64,000 nucleotides of DNA from Caldilineales bacterium. Its GTDB lineage: Bacteria > Chloroflexota > Anaerolineae > Caldilineales > Caldilineaceae. The DNA lies in contig JAAXGZ010000045.1 of the NCBI GenBank assembly GCA_012271135.1, positions 1 to 64,000 on the forward strand, written 5' to 3'. Below are positions 1 through 8,557 of this stretch, in pieces; the stretch's first letter is position 1; each line of letters starts with the position of its first letter. The position numbers were made by a program, and so were the translations under genes. The notes under the pieces are model-generated. The model did no database searches, was not told the origin of the DNA, and saw only the letters and a program-made list of their open reading frames with translations.

Positions 1-124
1 TTTCAACGAAAGTGAAACAGTGCCCGGTGGTGGCTGCACGGGCGACTCCGACGGTGGGATGCTCCGGTCCGCCCGTCGATTCCGGTTGTATAATCGCAGA
101 ACCCCGCAACTAGGCGGTTTCCCC

Positions 125-613
125 GTGCGATCCCATTCCCTACTCCCATCCCTGCTGCTTGTGGCTGCCATGCTTGGGTTGGCGTCCTGCACCCAGGCAA
201 CGGTGGAACCTCCACCGCCTACCAGAACTCCGGATCCGCTCTATGTCCAGGCTGGCCCCACCAAGGAAGTCGTCTGGGTCGACTCCGAGATCGGTTCCCG
301 GGGGGAACAACCCTCCTCGGTGTCGCCGGGCTCGGATCCACAACCCACCGACCCGGAACCCACGCCCGTGCCGGCTCCGGAAACCTGTGTGCTCGTTGTG
401 GTCCAGTACGGAGTCAAGGTGCGCTCGGGACCGGGGGTTGCCAATCCCGAGGTTGCCCAGCTTGCTTCCAACGAAGAATTGCCGTTTCTCGAAGAGAACC
501 CCAACGGCGACTGGTTCCGCATCCAGCATCCCGACGTGGCATCCGGTCAGGCATGGGTGGCCGGCACCTACGCCGGAACGGAGTTGACGAGAAAGGTTGA
601 CTGTTCGCCGTAG
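125..613 (+). CDS. SH3-like domain lipoprotein
   Basis: GTG start at 125 gives VRSHSLLPSLLLVAAMLGLASC, a lipoprotein signal/lipobox; C-terminal GVKVRSGPGVANPEVAQL resembles a bacterial SH3 domain. Confidence 0.7.
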   Translation: MRSHSLLPSLLLVAAMLGLASCTQATVEPPPPTRTPDPLYVQAGPTKEVVWVDSEIGSRGEQPSSVSPGSDPQPTDPEPTPVPAPETCVLVVVQYGVKVRSGPGVANPEVAQLASNEELPFLEENPNGDWFRIQHPDVASGQAWVAGTYAGTELTRKVDCSP

Positions 614-662
614 CACTGTCCGGTCGGGTCCGATTGGGTTCCGGTTCCGGCGTTGACTGTCC

Positions 663-1982
663 ATGGACTTCGATCGCCGCGATGTCTGGGGCCAGTTGGC
701 CGTATTATGGACACTGGTGTTTGCCGCCGGTGCCGCCGCCATGGCGATCGCTGCGCTGCCTCCGGTCGGTAGCTGGATGGAATCCCGGACCGGGGAAACC
801 GAACTGTTGCCACAGATTAAGGGCATGACCGACCTGGCGCGGCAGGCGGTGCGACCCAGGGTGCGCACCGACGACCGGGCACCGGTCGCGTCCATGTCCG
901 CCCCCGAGGGGTTTCCCTGGGGAGTCAATACATTCCTGCAACACGAGGTTGGCGAGGCCCGTCGCGCACGCGTGACCCGGATGGTGGCCGAAACTGGATT
1001 CACCTGGATCCGACAGCCCATGCCTTGGCAGGATGTGGAGATCCACGATCGCGGTGACTATGAGGACCGACGCAACCATCCGCCGCGCTCCGCCTGGTAC
1101 AAGTACGACACCATCGTGCGCCAGGCCGAGGCCCACGGCCTCGAAGTGGTCTTCCGTCTCGACAATCCGCCGGCCTGGACCCGTGCCGGGGGGGATGAAG
1201 TCGGTGTGCAGGCTCCGCCCGACGATCCTGCGGACTTCGCGGCCTTTGCCAAGGCCGTGGCCGACCGGTACAAGGGACGCGTTCGGTACTATCAGATTTG
1301 GAATGAACCGAACATCTATCCGGAGTGGGGAGAGCAGCCCGTTTCCCCGGAGGCCTACACCGAACTGCTGGCCGCCGCGGCCAGCGCCATCCGATCGGTG
1401 GATTCCGATGCGGTCATTGTGCTGGCGGCGATGGCGGCCACGACCGCCTATGCCGGTGATACGGAGCCGGGTGGCAACCTGAACGATCTGATCTACCTGC
1501 AGCGCCTGTACGATGTGGGAGCCGCGGAGTGGTTCGATGTTCTGGCGGTCCAGGGGTACGGCCTTTGGTCCGGCCCCCTGGATCGGCGAATGCATCCGCT
1601 GGTGTTGAACCTCGGCCGCGCCCGGTATGTGCGGGATCTCATGGTGCGCAACGGTGACGGGGCCACACCGATGTGGATCAGCGAAATGAACTGGAACACC
1701 GTGCCCCTGGGCCGACCGGCACCCTTCGGCCGGGTCACTCCGGACGACCAGGGCCGATTCCTGATTCAGGCGTTTCGACGCATCGAGGACGAATGGCCGT
1801 GGCTTACGCTGGCCAACGTCTGGTACTTCAAACGGGCCCAGCCGGATTGGGAGGAAAGGGGTGATCCGCAAGCCTGGTTCCGGTTGATGGATCATAATGG
1901 CAAGCCGGCGCCGGCTTGGTATGACCTGCACCACTGGTTCGGCTCCAGGCGCGACGCGCAGGGCCGGTCCGATCCGTCGTAG
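663..1982 (+). CDS. Glycoside hydrolase-like (cellulase/GH39-like TIM barrel) membrane-anchored protein
   Basis: N-terminal TM, GFTWIRQPMPWQDVEI, YYQIWNEPNIYPEWG acid/base motif, WISEMNW. Confidence 0.7.
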   Translation: MDFDRRDVWGQLAVLWTLVFAAGAAAMAIAALPPVGSWMESRTGETELLPQIKGMTDLARQAVRPRVRTDDRAPVASMSAPEGFPWGVNTFLQHEVGEARRARVTRMVAETGFTWIRQPMPWQDVEIHDRGDYEDRRNHPPRSAWYKYDTIVRQAEAHGLEVVFRLDNPPAWTRAGGDEVGVQAPPDDPADFAAFAKAVADRYKGRVRYYQIWNEPNIYPEWGEQPVSPEAYTELLAAAASAIRSVDSDAVIVLAAMAATTAYAGDTEPGGNLNDLIYLQRLYDVGAAEWFDVLAVQGYGLWSGPLDRRMHPLVLNLGRARYVRDLMVRNGDGATPMWISEMNWNTVPLGRPAPFGRVTPDDQGRFLIQAFRRIEDEWPWLTLANVWYFKRAQPDWEERGDPQAWFRLMDHNGKPAPAWYDLHHWFGSRRDAQGRSDPS

Positions 1983-2019
1983 GTTAGGGTTGTTGGGGAC
2001 ATAAACGGGACTCACCACA

Positions 2020-2670
2020 TTGATCATCAAGAAAATCACGGTCGGCCTGCTCGAGGAAAACTGCTACCTGCTTGGATGCGAGGAGACACGGGCCGCGGTC
2101 CTGATTGATCCGGGCGATTCGGCCCGGTCAATCCTCCAGCAGGTGGAGGAGGATGGCCTCGAACTGCAGGCCATTGTCAACACGCATGCTCACTTTGACC
2201 ACGTGTTGGCCGTCAACAACATCGTGGACGCCACGGGAGTTCCATTTTGGCTGCACGAACTGGACCTGCCCACGCTGCAAGAGGTTCCGGCCCACGTCGA
2301 GGCTTGGCTGGGCGCCCGCGTGCCGCCGGTCCGGCATCCGGACCACTACCTGAAGGAGGGCCAGGCCCTGGAGTTCGGAACCATGCGGTTGCAGGTTCGG
2401 TTTGTCCCCGGCCACGCGCCCGGCCATGTTGCGTTCGTGGAAGAGGAGCATCGGCTGGCCGTTGTGGGGGACACCCTCTTCCACAGGGGCATCGGACGCT
2501 TCGACCTCCCCGGTGCCGACGGTCCCACCTTGTTGGCGTCGATCACCGATCAACTGTTGACTCTGGAGGATGACTTCGTCGTATTGCCGGGACACGGGCC
2601 GGAGACCACGATCGGCGAGGAACGGGTCCAGAACCCGTATGTCGGCGAACATGCCACGTTTGTGGTCTAA
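2020..2670 (+). CDS. MBL-fold metallo-hydrolase (glyoxalase II-like)
   Basis: NTHAHFDH, GHAPGH, VVGDTLF, LPGHGPET metal-binding motifs. Confidence 0.9.
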   Translation: MIIKKITVGLLEENCYLLGCEETRAAVLIDPGDSARSILQQVEEDGLELQAIVNTHAHFDHVLAVNNIVDATGVPFWLHELDLPTLQEVPAHVEAWLGARVPPVRHPDHYLKEGQALEFGTMRLQVRFVPGHAPGHVAFVEEEHRLAVVGDTLFHRGIGRFDLPGADGPTLLASITDQLLTLEDDFVVLPGHGPETTIGEERVQNPYVGEHATFVV

Positions 2671-2690
2671 ATTACTTGGGCAACTCCGTT

Positions 2691-3035
2691 ATGACACGCG
2701 TTGCATGGGGCTGGCTTGACCGTCTGCGGCAGGGGCTGAAGTCCTTCGCTGCGCCACGCGGCAATGAACCGGTCTGCGTTCTGGAAACCAGCCACCCCCT
2801 GGAAGCCGAGGTCCTGAAAGGCGTCCTCGAAACCCACGGGTTTCCGGTGATGATTCAGCGGGATTCGGCGCGGGACGCCTATCCTGTTACCGTTGGCGAC
2901 ATGGCCATCTGCAGAATCCTGGTGCCGGCGAACCTGGCCGACAGCGCCCTCGCCGTTCTGTCGGCAACCCCGCAGGATGCAGGGGACATGGAACCGATGC
3001 CGGACGAGCAGATCCAATCTTCGAATCGAACCTGA
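2691..3035 (+). CDS. DUF2007-like putative signal-transducing protein
   Basis: CVLETSHPLEAEVLKGVLETHGFPVMIQ ... CRILVPANLADSALAVL pattern. Confidence 0.6.
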   Translation: MTRVAWGWLDRLRQGLKSFAAPRGNEPVCVLETSHPLEAEVLKGVLETHGFPVMIQRDSARDAYPVTVGDMAICRILVPANLADSALAVLSATPQDAGDMEPMPDEQIQSSNRT

Positions 3036-3037
3036 AC

Positions 3038-3514
3038 ATGGCACGCGTGATTTCCAGTCGGGACCGGTTGCTCGAGGCCCGGTCCGGTGTGCGCCTGAGT
3101 CCGCGGGTGCAATTGACGCTGGTCGGTCTGGCGGCCATTGCACTGGTCATCTTCCTGATCGTGCGGGCCACGGTTCAGACCTCCATGTACTACCTGACGG
3201 TGGAGGAGTTCGCGGCACGGCAGGATACCCTGGCTGGTCAAAGGGTACGCCTTAACGGTTTGGTCGTGCCGGGCAGCGAACAGTGGAATGCCACCGCGAC
3301 CCGGTTGGACTTCCAACTCTACGAGGTTGAGGGCGGTACCGTGTTGCCTGTTGTCTACCACGGCCCGCGTCCGGATAATTTCAGGCCCGGCACGTCGGCC
3401 ATCGTTGACGGTTCCCTGAACGCGGACGGGCGTTTCGTGGCGGACAGTCTGCTACTCAAGTGCCCATCCCGCTATGAGGAGGGCCCCGAGGAGATTTACA
3501 TGGCAGCCGCTTGA
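3038..3514 (+). CDS. ccmE: Cytochrome c maturation protein CcmE (CXXXY variant)
   Basis: Single N-terminal TM, OB-fold-like sequence with GQRVRLNGLVVPGS, C-terminal LLLKCPSRYEEG; directly upstream of ccmABC. Confidence 0.85.
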   Translation: MARVISSRDRLLEARSGVRLSPRVQLTLVGLAAIALVIFLIVRATVQTSMYYLTVEEFAARQDTLAGQRVRLNGLVVPGSEQWNATATRLDFQLYEVEGGTVLPVVYHGPRPDNFRPGTSAIVDGSLNADGRFVADSLLLKCPSRYEEGPEEIYMAAA

Positions 3515-3535
3515 GGGCGGCCTGGTGGAACTCCC

Positions 3536-4219
3536 GTGCCAGACCACCACCCGAGTGCCTCTTCTCTGCTCCTGTCCGTGCAGGGACTCTCCAAGGCGTA
3601 CGGATATCGGACCGTGTTCAGTGAGGTCCGCTTTGAGTTGCGCGCCGGCGAATGCGTTCATGTACAGGGGGCCAACGGCTCGGGCAAGACCACCCTGCTG
3701 CGGATCCTGGCCGGGTTGACCCCCAGCGATGCCGGCACCTTGCTGGTGTCCGGGAGGGAAGTGCCGCCCGCTGTGCTGGCCCGGACAGGGGCAGTTGGCT
3801 ATCTGGGCCATGATCCCTACCTGGACGGGCGGTTGACCGTGCGCGAACACCTCGAGTTTGCGGCAGTCTGCTTTGATATGGTTTCTCCCGCCTTGCGCAT
3901 CGACGAACTGCTGGAACGAGCCGACCTCGCCGCCATGCAGCGCACGCGCACGCGGGACCTGAGCAGGGGTTGGCGCCAGCGGTTGGCACTGTGCCGCGCC
4001 TGGCTGCCGGATCCCCGGATTGTCCTGCTGGATGAACCCGACAGCCACCTGGACGCCGAAGGCCTGGACTTCCTCGCGTCCCTGCTGGGCGAGCGTCGGG
4101 CCGGGTCACAGGGTATTCTCTTTGCCGGCCATCGGCCACCGTCAGGCTGGGCCGACCGGATCCTGGTCCTTAAGGAGGCCCGGCTCGTGGAAGCGCATGG
4201 CTGCCGTTCGTCCGGTTAA
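3536..4219 (+). CDS. ccmA: Haem exporter ATP-binding protein CcmA
   Basis: Walker A GANGSGKTTLLRIL, LSRGWRQRLALCRA, Walker B IVLLDEPDSHLD; gene context. Confidence 0.9.
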   Translation: MPDHHPSASSLLLSVQGLSKAYGYRTVFSEVRFELRAGECVHVQGANGSGKTTLLRILAGLTPSDAGTLLVSGREVPPAVLARTGAVGYLGHDPYLDGRLTVREHLEFAAVCFDMVSPALRIDELLERADLAAMQRTRTRDLSRGWRQRLALCRAWLPDPRIVLLDEPDSHLDAEGLDFLASLLGERRAGSQGILFAGHRPPSGWADRILVLKEARLVEAHGCRSSG

Positions 4220-4979
4220 CCCAGGCGGTGCCGTCCGCGAGGGCTCCGTACCCAACCGGGAATCGACGCCGGACGTTCGGATTCGGCAACGCGGGTCGTT
4301 GGCAGCCCTGTGCTTTCAAGTGGCGGCCATAGTGCGCATTGAGATGCGGACGGAGTTGCGGGGCCTGCCGATTCTATCGGCCATGGCCAGCTTGGGTGTG
4401 TTGACCGTTCTGGTGCTGGGATTCGTGTTCGAAGCCGCGGGGGCCGCCGACGGCACTCGGGTGTCCGGTGTGTTGTGGGCAGCCCTGATGCTGGCCGGCT
4501 CGGCCGGCCTGGAACGGCAGTTCGGTTCGGCCGACGCACGATCCATGACCGGATTTCTCCTGGCGGCGCCGGTATCGCGGACGGCGATCTTCCTGGGTCG
4601 GCTTTGGGTCTGGAGCCTGCTGTTGGCGGTCGCGGGGGGGCTGGCGTTGATAGGCGTGATCGTCCTGTTCGACGCGGAGTTGTGGAAGCCCGGCATCCTG
4701 GGCGTGCTGTTCCTGGGATGCATCGGCTTTGCGGCTGTAGGCACGACGGTGGCCGCCATGATGTCCGGCATGCGCCAGGGGCAGGGTTTGGTGGCCGTGA
4801 TCGTGCTGCCATTGGCCATCCCGTTGTTGCTGGCCGGAACCGGCGCTTGCAACGCGCTGACGCAGGGGGCGTCCGGGCAAACCTACGGGGCGTGGATTTT
4901 GATGGTGATCCTCTTTGATCTTGTGGCGGTCGCGGTCGGTATACTGCTTGCCAACCTTGTTTGGCAGGACTGGCGGTGA
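4197..4979 (+). CDS. ccmB: Haem exporter permease CcmB
   Basis: Six-TM CcmB-like protein: RIEMRTELRG, GLERQFGSADARSMTGFLLAAPVSRTAIFLGRL; between ccmA and ccmC. ATG at 4197 chosen within a longer ORF. Confidence 0.85.
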   Translation: MAAVRPVNPGGAVREGSVPNRESTPDVRIRQRGSLAALCFQVAAIVRIEMRTELRGLPILSAMASLGVLTVLVLGFVFEAAGAADGTRVSGVLWAALMLAGSAGLERQFGSADARSMTGFLLAAPVSRTAIFLGRLWVWSLLLAVAGGLALIGVIVLFDAELWKPGILGVLFLGCIGFAAVGTTVAAMMSGMRQGQGLVAVIVLPLAIPLLLAGTGACNALTQGASGQTYGAWILMVILFDLVAVAVGILLANLVWQDWR

Positions 4980-5710
4980 ACGGATCTCCCCAAATAACGC
5001 TGCGTTGGCACCGGGTCCACGAGTTGGTGACGCTTGCGGCGTTCCTCAGTTTGATTGCGGCCCAGTGGTTCGGGCTCATCAATGCGCGTCCGGCCGCCAA
5101 TCTCGTCGGCGTCGAACAGGTTGCGCAGCGGATTTTCTATACCCACATGGGGACGGTTGTGGCCGCCGTGACCGGTCTGGCGCTGTCCTTCGTCTGTAGT
5201 CTTGGATGGCTCCTGCGCAAACGTTCCGGCTGGGACCTGATGGCCGCGGCCGGTGTCGAGGTTGGCTTGGTGGCCTCGCTCTGCCTGCTGGCCACCGGCA
5301 GCATCTGGGCCAAGCCCACCTGGAACACTTGGTGGACATGGGACCCGCGCCTAACCTCCATGCTGGTGCTCGTTCTGGTATATGTCGCCTACCTGATTCT
5401 GCGGAACGGCCTCGAGAACCCGCGCACGCGGGCAACATTCGCCGCCGTGTACGCCCTCCTGGCCTATGCCATGGTGCCGCTGACCTACTATTCCGCCGTA
5501 TGGTTTCGCAGCATCCATCCGATGATCTTCCTAGACGACAATCCGACCGGCGAGGGCGATTTCGGTCCCTTCCTGGGGCCCACCATGACTTTGGCCCTCC
5601 AGTGGTCCATGTTGGCGTTCGTGCTGTTGGCTCTGTGCCTCGTGTTCCTGCGCTGGCGCATGCTGCGCCTGGATCGAACCATACAGATTCTGCAGGCCCG
5701 TTTGGCCTGA
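4976..5710 (+). CDS. ccmC: Cytochrome c maturation protein CcmC
   Basis: WW domain GSIWAKPTWNTWWTWDPRLTSMLVL; GTG start overlaps the ccmB stop. Confidence 0.93.
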   Translation: MNGSPQITLRWHRVHELVTLAAFLSLIAAQWFGLINARPAANLVGVEQVAQRIFYTHMGTVVAAVTGLALSFVCSLGWLLRKRSGWDLMAAAGVEVGLVASLCLLATGSIWAKPTWNTWWTWDPRLTSMLVLVLVYVAYLILRNGLENPRTRATFAAVYALLAYAMVPLTYYSAVWFRSIHPMIFLDDNPTGEGDFGPFLGPTMTLALQWSMLAFVLLALCLVFLRWRMLRLDRTIQILQARLA

Positions 5711-5780
5711 CCAACCGGCTGCGGCCTTGGGACCCGGCAGGGCCTGCATGTCGCGGCATCCGCTTCGGAACCCCTCACGC

Positions 5781-5921
5781 ATGCAGTATCTTTTCCTGGC
5801 CCTGGCCGTCGTTTGGACCATCACCCTGCTGTATATGGTGTTCCTCATCAACAAGCAGAAACAGCTCGAGACCTTGGTGTACGAACTGCAACAACGGCTG
5901 GATCGGGAATCCGGCGACTGA
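5781..5921 (+). CDS. ccmD: CcmD-like short membrane protein
   Basis: 47-codon ORF, one TM then a charged coiled tail (MQYLFLALAVVWTITLLYMVFLINKQKQLETLVYELQQRL), directly after ccmC. Confidence 0.7.
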   Translation: MQYLFLALAVVWTITLLYMVFLINKQKQLETLVYELQQRLDRESGD

Positions 5922-5984
5922 GGAATGGTCGATTCAACGCGGGTCGGACGCGGCCGGCAACGACAATGACTAGCTGAACCCGAC

Positions 5985-6914
5985 TTGGATTCCCGTACCG
6001 AACGAATTTCCGCGGAGGCGTTTCCCGTGACCCAACACACGGCGACCATGACCCCACCGGCTGTCCAAATACGCTGGTCCCACACGTTTCTGCATTCCCT
6101 GGCGTTTGTTGTCGGGTTCGGTCTGATCTTCACGCTGCTGGGATCCGCGGCCGGGCTCATGGGGCGCAACCTGAACTACCTGCTGCCCGTCGTGCAGAAG
6201 ATTGGTGCCGTGCTGCTGGTGTTCTTTGCCTTGGTCATCACAGGCCTGGTCAACCGCCTGGCCACCGGCCTGCGCGCGCACATGGATCTTGCCGCCAATC
6301 CCGCGGCCGCCCTGCTGGTGCGGGGCCTCGACTGGGCCAACGGCCTGTTCTATACGGAACGTCGGGTGGCCCAGATGCACGAGGTGCGCCAAGGCTGGGG
6401 CTATCTGAGCAGCATTCTGATGGGTGTGAGCTTCAGTGCGGGTTGGGTGCCGTGTGTGGGACCCATTCTTGCCAGCATCCTGTTCCTGGCCGGTGACAGT
6501 GCCACGGTGGTGACGGGTGCCTCTCTCCTGGCGATCTTCAGCCTTGGCCTCGGCATTCCGTTTCTGGTCACCGGGGCTGCCTTCGGCACGGTGGCGGGTT
6601 GGCTGCGCCGTCTCAACCGGCACACCGGGATCATCAGCTATGTGAGTGGGGTATTTCTGGTGGCCGTGGCGTATCTGTTGTGGCAGGACCAGTTGGTACG
6701 GTTGACAGCCTCCTTCGGGGTTCTCAACGTGGTCACACTGCAATGGGAGGAATGGTTCACCGAGGCACTGGGTCTGACCATCAATCTGGATGCCAGCCTG
6801 GTAGCCAGCGCTCCGTTGGCCTTTCTGGCGGGGGTCATTGGGTTTTTCAGTCCCTGCGTCCTGCCGCTGATTCCCGCCTACATCGGATACCTCAGCGGAA
6901 CGTCGTTGCGCTGA
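5985..6914 (+). CDS. ccdA: CcdA-like cytochrome c biogenesis membrane protein, apparently circularly permuted
   Basis: Canonical TM2-TM6 order first (SLAFVVGFGLIFTLLG; SILMGVSFSAGWVPCVGPILASIL; SLGLGIPFLVTG), then C-terminal LAFLAGVIGFFSPCVLPLIPAYIGYLSGTSLR, which is normally the N-terminal TM1. Start could be TTG 5985, GTG 6027 or ATG 6048. Confidence 0.85.
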   Translation: MDSRTERISAEAFPVTQHTATMTPPAVQIRWSHTFLHSLAFVVGFGLIFTLLGSAAGLMGRNLNYLLPVVQKIGAVLLVFFALVITGLVNRLATGLRAHMDLAANPAAALLVRGLDWANGLFYTERRVAQMHEVRQGWGYLSSILMGVSFSAGWVPCVGPILASILFLAGDSATVVTGASLLAIFSLGLGIPFLVTGAAFGTVAGWLRRLNRHTGIISYVSGVFLVAVAYLLWQDQLVRLTASFGVLNVVTLQWEEWFTEALGLTINLDASLVASAPLAFLAGVIGFFSPCVLPLIPAYIGYLSGTSLR

Positions 6915-7528
6915 TGGCTGTGCGCCTGGCCGTGGGCCTGTTGGTCCTGTTGCTCGTCGCAGGTTGTCGGGGAGCGCCGGGCCCCGACGCTGCATTCCAG
7001 GACCCGGGACGGGTGCCGCCGGAGATTGGGATTCTGCTGACTCCCCCGTTTGTCCCCGGTGATTCGCTCCTGACCGGAAGCGTGCCGGGTCGACTGGGGT
7101 TGTGGGATCCAGTCGAGGGGCAACCGGTTCCGGTGTTCTCGCTGTTCGCGCCGGACGGTGCCTCCATGTCCAGCGAGGCTCTGTCCGGAAGGGCCCTGGC
7201 CATCAATTTCTGGGCTTCCTGGTGTGGTCCCTGCCGCCATGAAATCCCGCTGCTGGTGGAGCGGCAGGCGGAATTGCCGGAGGATCTGCTGATTTTGGCT
7301 GTCAATGTCCGGGAGGCGGAATCGAAGATTGTGGATTTTGCGGCAGAGGTGGGGTTGGAGTTGCCGATTGTGCTTGACCCGGACGGTGAAGTCTCGGACC
7401 TGTTCGGTGCCCGCGGGTTGCCGACCACGGTGTTTGTGGACCCGCAGGGCAACCTCACCGCGACTTGGCAAGGAGTGCTGGACCGGGCCAAGCTGGTCCA
7501 GTTGACGGACGCCTCACTCGGTCGCTGA
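6914..7528 (+). CDS. ResA/TlpA-family thiol:disulfide oxidoreductase lipoprotein
   Basis: Lipobox LLLVAGC; INFWASWCGPCRHEIPLLVE; GLPTTVFVDPQG; ATG overlaps the ccdA stop. Confidence 0.93.
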   Translation: MAVRLAVGLLVLLLVAGCRGAPGPDAAFQDPGRVPPEIGILLTPPFVPGDSLLTGSVPGRLGLWDPVEGQPVPVFSLFAPDGASMSSEALSGRALAINFWASWCGPCRHEIPLLVERQAELPEDLLILAVNVREAESKIVDFAAEVGLELPIVLDPDGEVSDLFGARGLPTTVFVDPQGNLTATWQGVLDRAKLVQLTDASLGR

Positions 7529-7591
7529 CGGGGACGGGTTGCGGGGTGTGACTGCAAGTTCCAAGCCGATACGGAAACCGAAGGCCGCCGC

Positions 7592-8206
7592 ATGACTTCC
7601 GATGTTTGGACACCCCGACTGTCGTCGCTGTTCCGATTCAGTCTGCGCCACTGGCTCGCCCTTTATCTGGTGCTGAGCGGCCTGTACACCGGTCTGGCCT
7701 TGCTGGCGCCGGTGGCCATGCATCTGGGCTGGATTCGACTTGGTGCCGCGTTGCACGGCCTGTATTTCTTGGTCTGTCACCAGGAACCCGGTGCCAGCTA
7801 CCTGATCCTCGGGCGCGGGGAAACCTTGCCGGAGGCTTGGGCCGACAACCGCTATTGGCTGGGATCGGCCGCGGTCGGCTGGAAGACCGGCCTGTGCCAG
7901 CGCGACCTGGCAACCTACGGATCGTTTTTCCTGTATGGCCTGGTGTTTGGCCTGACCGGGCGTCGATGGCCACCCCTTGCGTTTTGGATTGGAGCCTTGC
8001 TGTGTGTGCCCATGGCGACAGACGGCTTGACCCAGGCGTTCGGCTGGCGCGAGAGCAACTGGCTGTGGCGGACCCTCAGCGGAAGCCTGTTCAGTTTGGG
8101 AGTTGTCTGGGCGCTGTTGCCCAGGGTGCAGGCTGCCAGTCGGGATGTTCTGCAGTCGTTTCCGGGCAAGCAGCCAACGGATGGTGCCGCAGTACCCGGT
8201 TCATAG
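7592..8206 (+). CDS. DUF2085 membrane protein
   Basis: LYFLVCHQEPGASY ... LCQRDLATYGSFFLYGL ... PMATDGLTQ pattern. Confidence 0.75.
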   Translation: MTSDVWTPRLSSLFRFSLRHWLALYLVLSGLYTGLALLAPVAMHLGWIRLGAALHGLYFLVCHQEPGASYLILGRGETLPEAWADNRYWLGSAAVGWKTGLCQRDLATYGSFFLYGLVFGLTGRRWPPLAFWIGALLCVPMATDGLTQAFGWRESNWLWRTLSGSLFSLGVVWALLPRVQAASRDVLQSFPGKQPTDGAAVPGS

Positions 8207-8557
8207 GGTAGGGGATCTGGTTGGGGACACCTGTGTCATTGTTTCACAGGGGTCCGGACCAACACGGTGTTGAAGATCGGTTCGACGGTGCGATCCCGGA
8301 CCGGCACCGGCCGAAGTGTTTTGGGGTCGCGTTTCCTGAATTGGCGAAGAACGAAAAAGATGAAAAAGATGTAGAATCGCTGCCCCTGTGGCTGCGAAAA
8401 CTTTACCTGCCCGGAAGTGTGCCACTACGGGTGGCAATGTTCCATATGGACTGGACCGCGGACCCGGCGGCCGGTGTGATGGTGTCGCGGAACCGCCGCG
8501 GCGGGACATTGTAGTTGGGCACGGGTTGGGACTCACACGGTTGGACTGAATTCGAGC

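Noticed and set aside
705-2039. 444-aa minus-strand ORF opposite the glycoside hydrolase
   Set aside because: Shadow ORF of a GC-rich gene; low-complexity Arg/Gly/His composition and no domain motifs.
5970-6995. 341-aa minus-strand ORF opposite ccdA
   Set aside because: Antisense shadow of the CcdA ORF; Gln/His/Arg-rich with no family resemblance.
8230-8250. CCTGTG...CACAGG inverted repeat after the DUF2085 gene as a terminator
   Set aside because: Only a 6-bp stem and no U-tract; too weak to call.
8221-8514. 97-aa plus-strand ORF before the ABC exporter
   Set aside because: No recognisable domain and no good start context; more likely a regulatory intergenic region.
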